Counted from the first letter of the stretch, positions 8,650-17,157 are shown. The stretch: DNA of 64,000 bases from Streptomyces olivochromogenes (GCF_001514115.1 NZ_KQ948451.1:95669-159668); one strand, 5' to 3'. The notes: generated by a model not told the origin, from the letters alone. Numbers and translations: made by a program.

Positions 8650-9621
8650 ATGACGAACACCGCAAGTACCCTTCGTACGGCCGTACCGCTCGACGAACTC
8701 ATCGCCGCTGCAAGGGAGTTGAGGATCGGCGGCCGCTGGGAGCGAGCCACGCGCCTGCTCGACTCGGCCGGGGCGACCGATCCGCGGTCCCGTGCCCGCC
8801 TCGCCCTGGCCGCCGCCGAAGTCGCCCTGGAGAGCGACTGGTTCGGCGGGACCGCCCTGGCGGGGCCACGGCTCGCCGCCGCCGAGGAATTCGTCGAGGT
8901 CCTCGGCGAGAGCCTCGACGGGAGACCCACCGATGAGGCGCCCTCCGACATCCGCTGGGATCTGGACTTCCTCCGGCTGCGCCACGGCTACCTCGGGCAG
9001 GTGCGCGTCGACGGTGCCTTCCGTGCCGGACCCGACGGCAAGGACCCGGACGCACCGGCCGCCCTCCGCACGCACGCCGAGCGGCTCCGCGGCCAGGCCC
9101 CGGACGATGTGCGCCGGGGCTGGGCCGAGATGTATCTGGGCCTCGTCGCCGACAATCTCTTCGCCGAGCGGGACCTCGCGCCCGGCCACTACGAAGCCGC
9201 GCTGCGCGCCGGTGAAGCGGGGGAGGCAGATGATTCGGGTGCAGCAGGGGCAACGGGTGAAGCAGGCGGAGCAGGCGGCTCACACGACTCCGGTGACGAT
9301 CTGCTCGTCCGTGAAGCGCTGCGGCACCTCGGCGATCACGACCACGATCACGGTGACCACGCACGGGCGCGGGAGCGCTGGAGCAGGGCGACCGAGCTCG
9401 GTGCCCGGGCCGGGACCGTCCCCGGTACGCTCTCGCAGCAGCTGCTCCTGGCGGTGCTGGCACGCGACGCGGGCGACGAGGCCGGGGCCGTCGCGCTGGT
9501 CCGCGAGATCGCCCGCTGGGCCGGGGCCATCGGCGCCGTGACCACCGAGGCACAGGCCAGGGGGTTCCTGACCGGGATCGACCCGACGGCGCCGCCCGTT
9601 GCCGCCGAGTCGGGCAGCTGA
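8650..9621 (+). CDS. Tetratricopeptide-like helical protein under MarR control
   Basis: A 323-residue, helix-rich, probably cytoplasmic protein. Alternating Ala/Leu/Arg helices (LDELIAAARELRIGGRWERA, ARLALAAAEVALES, RGWAEMYLGLVADNL, HARARERWSRATELGARAG) resemble tetratricopeptide repeats. A low-complexity Gly/Ala/Glu linker and a His/Asp cluster (GDHDHDHGDHA) interrupt it near residues 195-240. The chosen ATG has no clear ribosome site, so it may be leaderless; an earlier ATG at 8605 overlaps the putative operator. Its divergence from the MarR gene suggests it is that regulator's target. Enzymatic function is not evident. Confidence 0.7.
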   Translation: MTNTASTLRTAVPLDELIAAARELRIGGRWERATRLLDSAGATDPRSRARLALAAAEVALESDWFGGTALAGPRLAAAEEFVEVLGESLDGRPTDEAPSDIRWDLDFLRLRHGYLGQVRVDGAFRAGPDGKDPDAPAALRTHAERLRGQAPDDVRRGWAEMYLGLVADNLFAERDLAPGHYEAALRAGEAGEADDSGAAGATGEAGGAGGSHDSGDDLLVREALRHLGDHDHDHGDHARARERWSRATELGARAGTVPGTLSQQLLLAVLARDAGDEAGAVALVREIARWAGAIGAVTTEAQARGFLTGIDPTAPPVAAESGS

Positions 9622-9641
9622 TCGTACGAGTTACCCTGGTC

Positions 9642-9722
9642 GCGGGCCGTGACTGGCGCTGAGGTGGAGTACCACCGGGGAGCGGCCTGACGAACGGGTC
9701 TTTGCCGCGCGCCTGGGCGATT
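9642..9722 (+). ncRNA. ZTP (pfl motif) riboswitch upstream of folD
   Basis: The RNA reads GGGCCGUGACUGGCG, then the hairpin GGUGG-AGUA-CCACC, then GGGGAGCGGCCU closing the first stem, and after a short linker GCCGCGCGCCUGGGCGA. These are the conserved blocks of the pfl/ZTP riboswitch, which senses ZMP/ZTP when 10-formyl-tetrahydrofolate is scarce and switches on one-carbon genes, commonly folD, glyA or purH. It sits directly before a folD gene, about 25 bases upstream of its start, so control of either read-through or ribosome access is possible. Confidence 0.92.
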
Positions 9723-9748
9723 GTGTCAGCGACGCTCAGGAGTAGCTC

Positions 9749-10600
9749 ATGTCCCAGGCCCAGCTCATGGACGGCGCGGGTCTCGCGCGCCGCATCGTCG
9801 AGGAGACCGCGAAGCGCGCGGCCGCACTCACCGGGCGCACGGGGATGGCGCCGTGTCTCGCGACGGTGCTGGTCGGCGAGGATCCCGCCTCGGTCACCTA
9901 CGTGCGGATGAAGCAGAACCGCAGCCGCAAGGCCGGCATCGAGTCCCGGCACGTCGCCCTGCCCGCCGGCACCACCACCGCCGAGCTGGTCGACACGTTG
10001 AAGGCGCTGTCGGACGACCCGACCGTGCACGGCATCCTGCTCCAGCACCCCGTCGGGCCGCACATCGACGAGCGGGCGGCGTTCGAGGCCATCGCGCCCG
10101 AGAAGGACGTCGACGGGGTGACGCTCAGCTCGTACTCGGCGATGAGCTTCGGGCTGCCGGGCTTCGTGTCCTGCACCCCCGGCGGCATCATGCGGCTTCT
10201 CGACGAGTACGACGTCGACCCGGCGGGCAAGCGCGCCGTCGTGGTGGGGCGCAGCGCGATCCTCGGCAAGCCGGTCGGGATGCTGCTGCTCGGCCGTGAT
10301 GCCACGGTGACCTACTGCCACTCGCGGACGATCGGTCTCTCCTCGGTCGTCCGCGAGGCGGACATCGTGGTGGCCGCCGTGGGCCGGCCCCGGCTGATCC
10401 GCGGTGAGGACATCAAGCCGGGAGCCGTCGTGATCGACGCGGGCTACAACCCCGGGAACGTCGGCGACGTCGACTTCGACACCGCCCGCGAGCGGGCCCG
10501 GCTGATCACGCCGGTGCCGGGCGGTGTCGGCCCGATGACGATCGCGGTTCTGCTGGAGCAGACCGTGACCGGGGCCGAGCGCCAACTCGGCCTCCGGTAA
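9749..10600 (+). CDS. folD: Bifunctional methylenetetrahydrofolate dehydrogenase/cyclohydrolase
   Basis: FolD interconverts 5,10-methylene-THF, methenyl-THF and 10-formyl-THF using NADP, supplying formyl groups for purine and initiator-tRNA synthesis. The 283-residue length is typical. Visible motifs are the substrate loop with catalytic Tyr and Lys (TYVRMK), GILLQHPVGPHID, the DVDG segment, the Rossmann loop GRSAILGKP and the signature PVPGGVGPMT. The usual YVxxK pattern is kept, but the following NRSRKAGI is less standard than in housekeeping FolD. The start follows CAGGAG and the gene is governed by the upstream riboswitch, suggesting an inducible copy used when formyl-folate falls. Confidence 0.96.
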   Translation: MSQAQLMDGAGLARRIVEETAKRAAALTGRTGMAPCLATVLVGEDPASVTYVRMKQNRSRKAGIESRHVALPAGTTTAELVDTLKALSDDPTVHGILLQHPVGPHIDERAAFEAIAPEKDVDGVTLSSYSAMSFGLPGFVSCTPGGIMRLLDEYDVDPAGKRAVVVGRSAILGKPVGMLLLGRDATVTYCHSRTIGLSSVVREADIVVAAVGRPRLIRGEDIKPGAVVIDAGYNPGNVGDVDFDTARERARLITPVPGGVGPMTIAVLLEQTVTGAERQLGLR

Positions 10601-10720
10601 AGCGTTTCGGCCTCGCCTACAGCGTTTCGGGTCAGGCCACAGCGTTTCAGGTTCGACTAAAGCGTTTCGGGTTCGACTAGAGCGTTTCACGTTCGCTCAC
10701 AGGGTTTCGGGTCCGCTCAA
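10601..10720. repeat. Six tandem copies of a 20-bp repeat
   Basis: Six consecutive 20-base units, each beginning AGCGTTTC (last one AGGGTTTC) followed by a variable GGGTTCGACTAA-like half, fill the gap exactly from the base after the folD stop. The last unit contains the stop codon of the convergent membrane protein gene. There are no spacers, so it is not CRISPR. It resembles a slippage-derived minisatellite. Confidence 0.95.
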
Positions 10721-11703
10721 CGCATCCACGCGCTGTACGACATCACGTCCCCGGCCTTGACGCCGTACTCGGGATCGTCCTTGGTGACGGTGTCCTCGAT
10801 CCCGAGTACGGCGCCGGTCCTCGGGTCGAGGATCAGCATCCGGCGAGCGGAGTGCGCGGTGTCGTCGTACACGTACGCCTGTCCCTGCCTGCCCAGCCGG
10901 TCGGTGACCGCCCCGGCCGGGCGCAGGCCCTTCGCGTCGGCGAGGACGCGGACGAGCGCGGCGTCCTCACGGGCGCCCAGCGTCCAGTTGTTCAGCAACT
11001 CGGCGACGGCGTCGAGAAGTTGGGGTGTGCCCATGGTCTCGGTGCGGTCGATCTCCTCGAGGTAGGCGCGCAGCCGCTCGGCTTCGTGCGGCGGCCGGGC
11101 CACCGGCGGGGCGTCGCTCCAGCTCGGCGGGTACGTCTGCCTGCTGAGGACGTGCCCGTCCTCGACCGTGCGGGGGACGGGGTCGGCGTCGGTGAGGACC
11201 GGCTTGCCCGGATGGCGGGGGTCGGTCGCCACGACGAGTTCCGTATGGCTGCCGTCGGCCTTCCAGCGGACCACGCGTTCCGCGGGGAGGGTGATCGGCG
11301 GCCGGGCCCCGGGCCCGGAGGTCAGGCCCATGCTCCAGGTCTGTACGTGGGTGCCCTGGACGAGCCGTTGCGAGCCGGCGGACGCGGCCACTCGGTCGGC
11401 GAGCTGGTCCAGGGGTACGGGGGTGGAGCCCGCCTCGACGATCAGCGGGCGGGGTGCGGCCACGGCCGGGGTGGTGGTCGATCCCGACAGCGTGAGCGTC
11501 AGGACGACGACACCGACGGCGGCCGCGGTCCCGACGCTCCAGAGCCAGCGGCGCAGCGGACGGGGGCTCGTGCGGTGCCGTTCGCCGTACAGCAGTTGGT
11601 TGAGGCGACGCTCCGCGTACGGGTCGAGGGCGCGGTCGTGGAAGCAGGGGTCGGTGGACGGCACCGGGTTGGCGCGGCGCAGGATGTCGAGTTCGTCAGC
11701 CAT
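10717..11703 (-). CDS. CU044_5270-type membrane protein paired with ECF sigma factor
   Basis: A 328-residue single-pass membrane protein. The N-terminal cytoplasmic segment (about 60 residues, ALDPYAERRLNQLLYGERH) precedes one transmembrane helix (WSVGTAAAVGVVVLTLTLS); the remainder is an external domain with GTHVQTWSMGL and a C-terminal GAVLGIEDTVTKDDPE. This is the layout of the actinobacterial CU044_5270 family, usually encoded directly after an ECF sigma factor. Its start lies within the sigma gene's last codons, and a ribosome site GAAGGAGC precedes the ATG. It may act as an anti-sigma or sensor partner, but it lacks the zinc-binding HxxxCxxC motif of classical anti-sigma factors. Confidence 0.82.
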   Translation of the reverse strand: MADELDILRRANPVPSTDPCFHDRALDPYAERRLNQLLYGERHRTSPRPLRRWLWSVGTAAAVGVVVLTLTLSGSTTTPAVAAPRPLIVEAGSTPVPLDQLADRVAASAGSQRLVQGTHVQTWSMGLTSGPGARPPITLPAERVVRWKADGSHTELVVATDPRHPGKPVLTDADPVPRTVEDGHVLSRQTYPPSWSDAPPVARPPHEAERLRAYLEEIDRTETMGTPQLLDAVAELLNNWTLGAREDAALVRVLADAKGLRPAGAVTDRLGRQGQAYVYDDTAHSARRMLILDPRTGAVLGIEDTVTKDDPEYGVKAGDVMSYSAWMR

Positions 11704-12259
11704 GGCCGTGCTCCTTCGGGGTGTCGCGGCGGGGCGAAGCAGTGCCGCCGGCCACGGTGATGTGCATATGGTCGATCTCGGCTCTGAGCCGGCGGCGGGC
11801 GCGGTGCAGGCGCATGGCCGCGGCGCGGGTGCCACAGCCGAGGGCGACGGCGACCTCGTCGACGCCGAGGTCCTCCCAGGCGGTGAGGCGCAGTACCTCC
11901 TGGTCGGCCGGGGAGAGCCGGGCCAGCGCCTCGTGCACCCAGTCGCCCGGTGACGCGGAGTCGGGGCTGTCGACGACCTGTCTGCCGTGCGCGCTCTCGT
12001 CGTTGCCGATCCGGTCGAGGAGCCTGCGGCGGCGCCCGTAGCCGCGTACGGCGTTGGCCAGGCAGTGGCGTGCCACCCCGTACAGCCAGGGAAGCGGGGA
12101 CGGCGGGAGGTCGGACCGGCGCCGCCAGGCGACGGTGAAGACCTCCGCCACCACCTCCTCGACATCACTGCTCCGGCCGTCCAGTCGCCTCGCCACGTAG
12201 CGGCTGACCGCCCAGTAGTGCTCGCGATAGGCAGCGGCGAAAGTCTCGTCGTTGCTCAT
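11696..12259 (-). CDS. ECF RNA polymerase sigma factor
   Basis: A 187-residue group 4 sigma factor. Region 2 is seen in FAAAYREHYWAVSRYVARRL, the DVEEVVAEVFTVAWRR core-binding helix and the LPWLYGVARHCLANAVRG -10-binding segment. Region 4 is LSPADQEVLRLTAWEDLGVDEVAVALG with the helix-turn-helix RAAAMRLHRARRRLRAEI. It directs transcription of a specific promoter set. The next gene overlaps it by eight bases and encodes the likely membrane partner, so the two are translationally coupled. The signal and regulon are unknown. Confidence 0.93.
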   Translation of the reverse strand: MSNDETFAAAYREHYWAVSRYVARRLDGRSSDVEEVVAEVFTVAWRRRSDLPPSPLPWLYGVARHCLANAVRGYGRRRRLLDRIGNDESAHGRQVVDSPDSASPGDWVHEALARLSPADQEVLRLTAWEDLGVDEVAVALGCGTRAAAMRLHRARRRLRAEIDHMHITVAGGTASPRRDTPKEHGHG

Positions 12260-12364
12260 GATCCGTAGGTGTCCGGCAGGTGCGCGATCGTCACAGGTGC
12301 GGGTGTGACGCTCGTCGCTTGGTTCAAGTGTGACGGCGGGGCCGGCGGCGGACACAGGCGGGGC

Positions 12365-14050
12365 ATGGAAAGCACCACAGTGACGACGCCGCCCGCAGCC
12401 CTTCCCGCGCGTGCGCGGCGTCCCGGACTCGCCGCGGTGAAGTGGCTGACCACCACGGATCACAAGACGATCGGCACGCTGTATCTGGTCACGGCGTTCG
12501 GCTTCTTCTGCGTCGGCGGGGTGATGGCGCTGCTGATGCGCGCCGAACTCGCCCGGCCGGGGCTTCAGATCATGTCGAACGAGCAGTTCAACCAGGCGTT
12601 CACGATGCACGGCACGATCATGCTGCTGATGTTCGCGACGCCGCTGTTCGCCGGTTTCGCGAACTGGATCATGCCGCTGCAGATCGGCGCGCCCGATGTG
12701 GCGTTCCCGCGGCTGAACATGCTGGCGTACTGGCTCTATCTCCTCGGCTCGCTGATCGCCGTGGGCGGGTTCCTGACACCTCAAGGAGCGGCCGACTTCG
12801 GCTGGTTCGCCTACGCGCCGCTGTCGGACGCGGTCCGCTCGCCCGGTGTCGGCGCCGACATGTGGATCATGGGTCTGGCGCTCTCCGGATTCGGCACGAT
12901 CCTCGGCTCGGTCAACTTCATCACCACCATCATCTGCATGCGCGCCCCCGGCATGACGATGTTCCGCATGCCGATCTTCGTGTGGAACGTGCTGCTCACG
13001 GGTGTTCTGGTGCTGCTGGCCTTCCCCGTGCTGGCCGCCGCCCTGTTCGCGCTGGAGGCGGACCGCAAGTTCGGTGCCCACGTCTTCGACGCGGCGAACG
13101 GCGGTGCCCTGCTCTGGCAACACCTCTTCTGGTTCTTCGGCCATCCGGAGGTGTACATCATCGCCCTGCCGTTCTTCGGCATCATCTCCGAAGTCGTCCC
13201 GGTGTTCTCCCGCAAGCCGATGTTCGGCTACATGGGCCTGATCGCCGCGACGATCTCCATCGCCGGTCTGTCCGTGACCGTGTGGGCGCACCACATGTAC
13301 GTCACCGGTGGCGTGCTGCTCCCGTTCTTCTCCTTCATGACGTTCCTCATCGCCGTACCGACAGGCGTGAAGTTCTTCAACTGGATCGGAACGATGTGGA
13401 AGGGATCGCTGAGTTTCGAGACCCCGATGCTCTGGGCGACCGGCTTCCTGATCACCTTCGTCTTCGGCGGTCTGACCGGTGTGATGCTCGCCTCGCCGCC
13501 GATGGACTTTCCGGTCTCGGACTCGTATTTCGTGGTGGCGCACTTCCACTACGTGATCTTCGGTACGGTCGTGTTCGCGATGTTCTCCGGATTCCACTTC
13601 TGGTGGCCGAAGTTCACCGGCAAGATGCTCGACGAGCGCCTCGGAAAGGTCACCTTCTGGACGCTGTTCGTGGGCTTTCACGGCACGTTCCTGGTGCAGC
13701 ACTGGCTGGGTGCGAACGGAATGCAGCGCCGTATCCCCGACTATCTGGCGGTGGAGGGCCTGACCACTCTCAACACCGTCTCGACCATCTTCTCCTTCCT
13801 CCTCGGCAGTTCCCTCCTGCCGTTCTTCTACAACATCTGGAAGACCGCCAGGTACGGCGAGAAGGTCGAGGTCGACGACCCGTGGGGTTACGGCCGCTCA
13901 TTGGAGTGGGCGACCTCCTGTCCCCCGCCGCGTCACAACTTCCTCACCCTGCCGCGCATCCGCAGCGAGTCCCCCGCCTTCGACCTGCACCACCCGGAGA
14001 TCACGGCCGCGGCCGCACGCCCGGAGACGCCCCGGAAGGAACTGCGATGA
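12365..14050 (+). CDS. ctaD: Cytochrome c oxidase subunit I (stand-alone paralogue)
   Basis: This 561-residue integral membrane protein is the catalytic haem-copper subunit of an aa3-type oxidase. It has about 12 helices. The haem a ligand His is in [13 protein letters not shown], the CuB centre in [14 protein letters not shown] (His and cross-linked Tyr) and AHHMYV (two His), and haem ligands in [10 protein letters not shown]. The K-channel [15 protein letters not shown] is present. In Streptomyces the main ctaD sits with ctaC/ctaE; here no subunit II or III is nearby, so it is probably an accessory subunit I that shares partners made elsewhere. A small membrane protein gene overlaps its stop. 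Confidence 0.95.
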   Translation: MESTTVTTPPAALPARARRPGLAAVKWLTTTDHKTIGTLYLVTAFGFFCVGGVMALLMRAELARPGLQIMSNEQFNQAFTMHGTIMLLMFATPLFAGFANWIMPLQIGAPDVAFPRLNMLAYWLYLLGSLIAVGGFLTPQGAADFGWFAYAPLSDAVRSPGVGADMWIMGLALSGFGTILGSVNFITTIICMRAPGMTMFRMPIFVWNVLLTGVLVLLAFPVLAAALFALEADRKFGAHVFDAANGGALLWQHLFWFFGHPEVYIIALPFFGIISEVVPVFSRKPMFGYMGLIAATISIAGLSVTVWAHHMYVTGGVLLPFFSFMTFLIAVPTGVKFFNWIGTMWKGSLSFETPMLWATGFLITFVFGGLTGVMLASPPMDFPVSDSYFVVAHFHYVIFGTVVFAMFSGFHFWWPKFTGKMLDERLGKVTFWTLFVGFHGTFLVQHWLGANGMQRRIPDYLAVEGLTTLNTVSTIFSFLLGSSLLPFFYNIWKTARYGEKVEVDDPWGYGRSLEWATSCPPPRHNFLTLPRIRSESPAFDLHHPEITAAAARPETPRKELR

Positions 14051-14394
14051 CGACCATGGACCAGCGACCGCCGTCCCCGCGGACACTCATCGAGGAACTG
14101 GAGGGCCATCTGCTCATCGAGGCCACCAAGGCCGAGGGACGGACGGAAGCGGCTCGTTTCACCCATTCCCTGGCCTGCCTGACGGATACCCAACGCGAAG
14201 AGGTGGAAGAACACTTCGCGGACAGCTACGTGGCCCTCACCCGCCGCTCCTGGGAGCGGACGGCACGGCGCGGCCGGGAACTGCGGGCCGAGTACGAGGC
14301 GAGGTACCGCGCACTGCGTCGGCGCCTTTGCGCCCTGTTCCTCCTCGGCGCCGCTTTCGCCCTGGTGACCGTCGTCTCGGTCAGCCGACGGTGA
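14047..14394 (+). CDS. Small helical membrane protein coupled to ctaD
   Basis: A 115-residue protein starting inside the ctaD stop (ATGA overlap), hence translationally coupled. The first 90 residues are charged and helical ([59 protein letters not shown]), possibly a coiled coil facing the cytoplasm, followed by one C-terminal transmembrane helix ([19 protein letters not shown]). The coupling suggests a structural or assembly role for the accessory oxidase. Family not recognised. Its 3' end overlaps the convergent gene by 14 bases. Confidence 0.8.
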   Translation: MTTMDQRPPSPRTLIEELEGHLLIEATKAEGRTEAARFTHSLACLTDTQREEVEEHFADSYVALTRRSWERTARRGRELRAEYEARYRALRRRLCALFLLGAAFALVTVVSVSRR

Positions 14395-15430
14395 CCTCGC
14401 GAGCAAGGTCGGCACGCAGAAGCATCCTGGACGATTCGTCCACCAGATTCCGCATCACCGACAAGTAGGTCTCGTCGCCACCCAGTTCGTCCAGAATGCG
14501 GTGCGCTTCGCCGCGGAACTTGTTGATGTCGTCCTCGTACCGACCAAGAACGACCGGTGCCAGAAGGGTGTCGACGAGTTCCGCTCGGGCGTCACCGGAA
14601 TTCCTCGCGTCGGCGTGCAGCCTCAGGATGCGCTCGGTGGAGGGGGAGACGGACGTATCGAGGGCACATGCCAGGAGATACGTCACCGTGCCGTTCAGAA
14701 GATCCTCGTTGCGGCCGGACAGGATGTCTTCCTGGTCGTTGAACATCTGCCACAGGATGCCGAACACATCGCCGAAATCACGCCAGAGTTCCACTCTCTC
14801 CTTCTCGACACCCGCCAATTCGGCCGCCATTGCGGTGACCATGCTGAAGGGGGCGCCGGACTTCCCTCGGTAGGCCGTGACCACCGAGTCGCGCGTGGCC
14901 GTCGCCGCATCTCCGCGCAGGTCACTCAACTGGCCTTCGGTCGCGAGGATCCAGCACTTCACGAGCTCGGCCGACAGGGCGCCGCGCACCGTTTCCGGGA
15001 CGGCCTGCGACTGGACGACGAGCAGAGGGAGTGGAGTCCCGCTGACGAACGCGGCGAGCAGCGCCTCGGCTCCGCCGAGGTCTCCGCCGAGGTGGGCGCT
15101 CTGCCCGTCGGCCAGGTCGTCGAGATGGCACGCCGAGATCCACCACAGCTCATGCACGACGGCCAGCGGCACGGCCGGTTCGGGCGCGCCCGTCTCCACG
15201 GCATGCACGATCAGCGGCAGTACCGAGAGCGGATAGGTGAACTCGCGGTTCCGCACGAGTTCCGCGACCGCGGCCCGCACCGCGCCGGCCTGCGGGGAGA
15301 GTCTTCCCAGCGTGGCCTCCATCTCCGCGTCGATGTCCACCGAAAACCGACGATGAAGATCCAAGTAGGACATGGAACGCACGTGGAGACCCCTCACCAC
15401 CGAGATTGAATCGAGCACCGATTCGATCAC
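14381..15430 (-). CDS. Class I isoprenoid synthase-like protein (polyprenyl synthetase fold)
   Basis: A 349-residue all-helical protein with the two Asp-rich motifs of trans-prenyl diphosphate synthases: DDLAD at residues 104-108 and NDQED at 231-235, plus a YRGKSGAPF segment near 187-195 matching the Lys-containing substrate-binding loop. It is divergent from housekeeping synthases and resembles the loose ComQ-like class. It probably binds or elongates a prenyl diphosphate with Mg2+. The start is uncertain: a GTG gives MIESVL; an ATG 19 codons later (MSYLDLHRR) is also reasonable. It lies 54 bases downstream of a HAD phosphatase gene on the same strand. Confidence 0.75.
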   Translation of the reverse strand: MIESVLDSISVVRGLHVRSMSYLDLHRRFSVDIDAEMEATLGRLSPQAGAVRAAVAELVRNREFTYPLSVLPLIVHAVETGAPEPAVPLAVVHELWWISACHLDDLADGQSAHLGGDLGGAEALLAAFVSGTPLPLLVVQSQAVPETVRGALSAELVKCWILATEGQLSDLRGDAATATRDSVVTAYRGKSGAPFSMVTAMAAELAGVEKERVELWRDFGDVFGILWQMFNDQEDILSGRNEDLLNGTVTYLLACALDTSVSPSTERILRLHADARNSGDARAELVDTLLAPVVLGRYEDDINKFRGEAHRILDELGGDETYLSVMRNLVDESSRMLLRADLAREVTVG

Positions 15431-15484
15431 TCCGGCTGAAGGTCAACCAGAGCGACTTTCAGCCACGGCTTCTGCGATAGTTCT

Positions 15485-16165
15485 TCATTGCTTCGGCGAT
15501 GGTGTGGTCGCGGCCTGGGACCAGGGTGTGACGGCGAGGATGTCGCGGACCGCTTCGCGCAGGCTCCCGAAGTGACGGTGCACCCCGTCCACCGCGGCGG
15601 GCGCGTTGACCCCCCACACCGTCATCCCGGCACGCAGTCCGGACCGCACGCCGGAGGGTGCGTCCTCGATGACCAGACAGTCCTGCGGCTGGGCACCGAG
15701 CCGCTTGGCGGCCAGGAGATAAGGGGTGGGCGAGGGCTTGCCTTCCTCGACGGAGGCGGCATCCACGATGATCCTCGGGACCGGCAGGCCGGTGCGGGCG
15801 AAGCGGCCGCGCACCCGGTGCTCGTAGTTCGACGTCACCAGCGCCCAGGCGTCCGGCGGCAGAGCGTCCAGCAGCTCGGACGCGCCGTCGAAGGCCGCGT
15901 ACACGCCGGACCGGACGTCCTCGTCCTCGAGTTCATGCAGTGCGGCCAGGCACTCCTGCGGGTCACGGTCCGGAACGACCTGCGCGAAGGTCTCCATCGG
16001 CCTCGTCCGCAAGGCCACTTGGTGGACCTCATCGGGGTCGAGTCCGTATCGCTCGGCCCACACCCTCCACACCAGGCGCTGGTTGTCCACGGCATCGATC
16101 AACGTGCCATCGACATCGAACAGGACATACTTCTTGGCTCCGGGCCGAGCAGGTTCACCGATCAT
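15485..16165 (-). CDS. HAD-superfamily phosphatase
   Basis: A 226-residue haloacid dehalogenase-like hydrolase with a small helical cap. Motif I is LFDVDGTL (nucleophile Asp17, acid/base Asp19), motif II the LVTSN segment, motif III the Lys in EEGKPSPTPYL, and motif IV VIEDAPSGVRSGLRAGM. This pattern is that of beta-phosphoglucomutase/phosphoglycolate-phosphatase-type enzymes acting on small phosphates. It is probably co-transcribed with the downstream isoprenoid synthase-like gene, so a prenyl phosphate is one possible substrate, but nothing in the sequence fixes it. Confidence 0.88.
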   Translation of the reverse strand: MIGEPARPGAKKYVLFDVDGTLIDAVDNQRLVWRVWAERYGLDPDEVHQVALRTRPMETFAQVVPDRDPQECLAALHELEDEDVRSGVYAAFDGASELLDALPPDAWALVTSNYEHRVRGRFARTGLPVPRIIVDAASVEEGKPSPTPYLLAAKRLGAQPQDCLVIEDAPSGVRSGLRAGMTVWGVNAPAAVDGVHRHFGSLREAVRDILAVTPWSQAATTPSPKQ

Positions 16166-16270
16166 GCCCTGATCATGCCATCAGGCCCCCGAGCAGGCCC
16201 CGTGGCGGATCCCCAGGGATGCACCACCGGGTTCGAGTACACCTCGACCGGCGGCCGGCACGACACCACA

Positions 16271-16295
16271 CGGCACGGCACGGCACGGCACGGCA
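16271..16295. repeat. Five tandem CGGCA pentamers
   Basis: Five exact CGGCA units, preceded by CACACA-like sequence, lie between the HAD gene's 5' end and the convergent end of the TetR gene. A simple-sequence tract with slippage potential; no function is implied. Confidence 0.9.
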
Positions 16296-16330
16296 CTCAC
16301 AGTGAGGTCACGGCATCGGCTTCCGGACCC

Positions 16331-16984
16331 CTACAGGTTCCACCCCACCGGTCGCAGGATCCCCAGCAGCTGACGGACCAGTTCCTCGACCACCTCGTCG
16401 AGCGTGGCCGCCACCCATCCGGCGCGCCAGTCGTGCAGGAGTCCGTTGACGCTGCCGATGAAGGCGGTGGCGGCGATCCGGTAGTCGCGGGGCACCGCCT
16501 CGCCACGGTCGGCGGCCGCGGTCGCCTCGGCGCAGATGAAGTCGACCCAGCGCGCCCGGCGGGCGAGCCGCTGCTCCTCCAGGCGCGGACTGACGCCGAT
16601 GATCTCGACGAAGGTGATGCGGATGCGGCGCGGGTCCGCCGTCACGTTCGCGGCGTAGGCGCGGAAGATCGCGTCGGCGCGCTCGGCGAGCGGCAGGTCC
16701 TGGGCGTCGGCGAGGGCGGCCAGAGCCGCCGCCTCGGCCCAGTCGTTGACCTGGAGATGGAGGGCGGCCAGCACGTCCTCGAGGGTGCGGAACTCCTCGT
16801 AGAACTGACGCGTCGACAGTCCCGCCGCCTCGCTCAGCGCCGCGATGGTCGTGGCTCTGAACCCCGGGCTGTCACCGAAGAGTTGGAGCGCGGCCGCCAG
16901 AAAGCGTGAGCGTCGCTCGGCCTGCCGTTCCGCGGCGGTCCTGCCTCCGTAACGGCCGGTCGGCTGTTTGATCCTGCCCGCCAC
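16331..16984 (-). CDS. TetR-family transcriptional regulator
   Basis: A 217-residue repressor. The helix-turn-helix is FGDSPGFRATTIAALSEAAG followed by LSTRQFYEEFRTLEDVLAAL, the usual TetR N-terminal pattern; the remainder is the helical ligand and dimerisation domain (ERADAIFRAYAANVTADPRR). The GTG start is chosen because GAGGGAGGA sits four bases upstream; the open frame extends 49 codons further without support. It diverges from the secreted beta-propeller gene, and the 173-base gap holds a perfect palindrome suited to its dimer. A matching palindrome precedes the GH5 gene, so it probably controls both. Confidence 0.92.
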   Translation of the reverse strand: MAGRIKQPTGRYGGRTAAERQAERRSRFLAAALQLFGDSPGFRATTIAALSEAAGLSTRQFYEEFRTLEDVLAALHLQVNDWAEAAALAALADAQDLPLAERADAIFRAYAANVTADPRRIRITFVEIIGVSPRLEEQRLARRARWVDFICAEATAAADRGEAVPRDYRIAATAFIGSVNGLLHDWRAGWVAATLDEVVEELVRQLLGILRPVGWNL

Positions 16985-17071
16985 GCGTTCCTCCCTCGCC
17001 GGAGGGACGAACCGTTCGCCCCTCCGGTGATTTTGTCGTGCACGGACCCTTGTGGAGAGCGCCACCCCTTC

Positions 17072-17087
17072 CTTACTTTCCAGTAAG
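17072..17087. promoter_or_regulatory. Perfect palindrome, candidate TetR operator
   Basis: CTTACT-TTCC-AGTAAG is a perfect 6-4-6 inverted repeat, a common TetR-family operator shape, 71 bases upstream of the propeller gene and 88 bases upstream of the tetR start. A copy with one arm mismatch occurs before the GH5 gene, which strengthens the call. Confidence 0.7.
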
Positions 17088-17093
17088 TCCACT

Positions 17094-17113
17094 CTGAACT
17101 CAGTCGTGTTCAG
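17094..17113. promoter_or_regulatory. Second inverted repeat in the tetR/propeller gap
   Basis: CTGAAC-N8-GTTCAG is a perfect inverted repeat seven bases downstream of the first palindrome. It may be a second operator or a binding site for another factor; its sequence is not related to the first. Confidence 0.4.
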
Positions 17114-17157
17114 ACTTTTCGGTACCCGCACCCCCCGCCTACGACAAGGGACCCACC

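Noticed and set aside
10601..10720. Tandem 20-bp array considered as CRISPR
   Set aside because: Units are contiguous without spacers and there are no cas genes.
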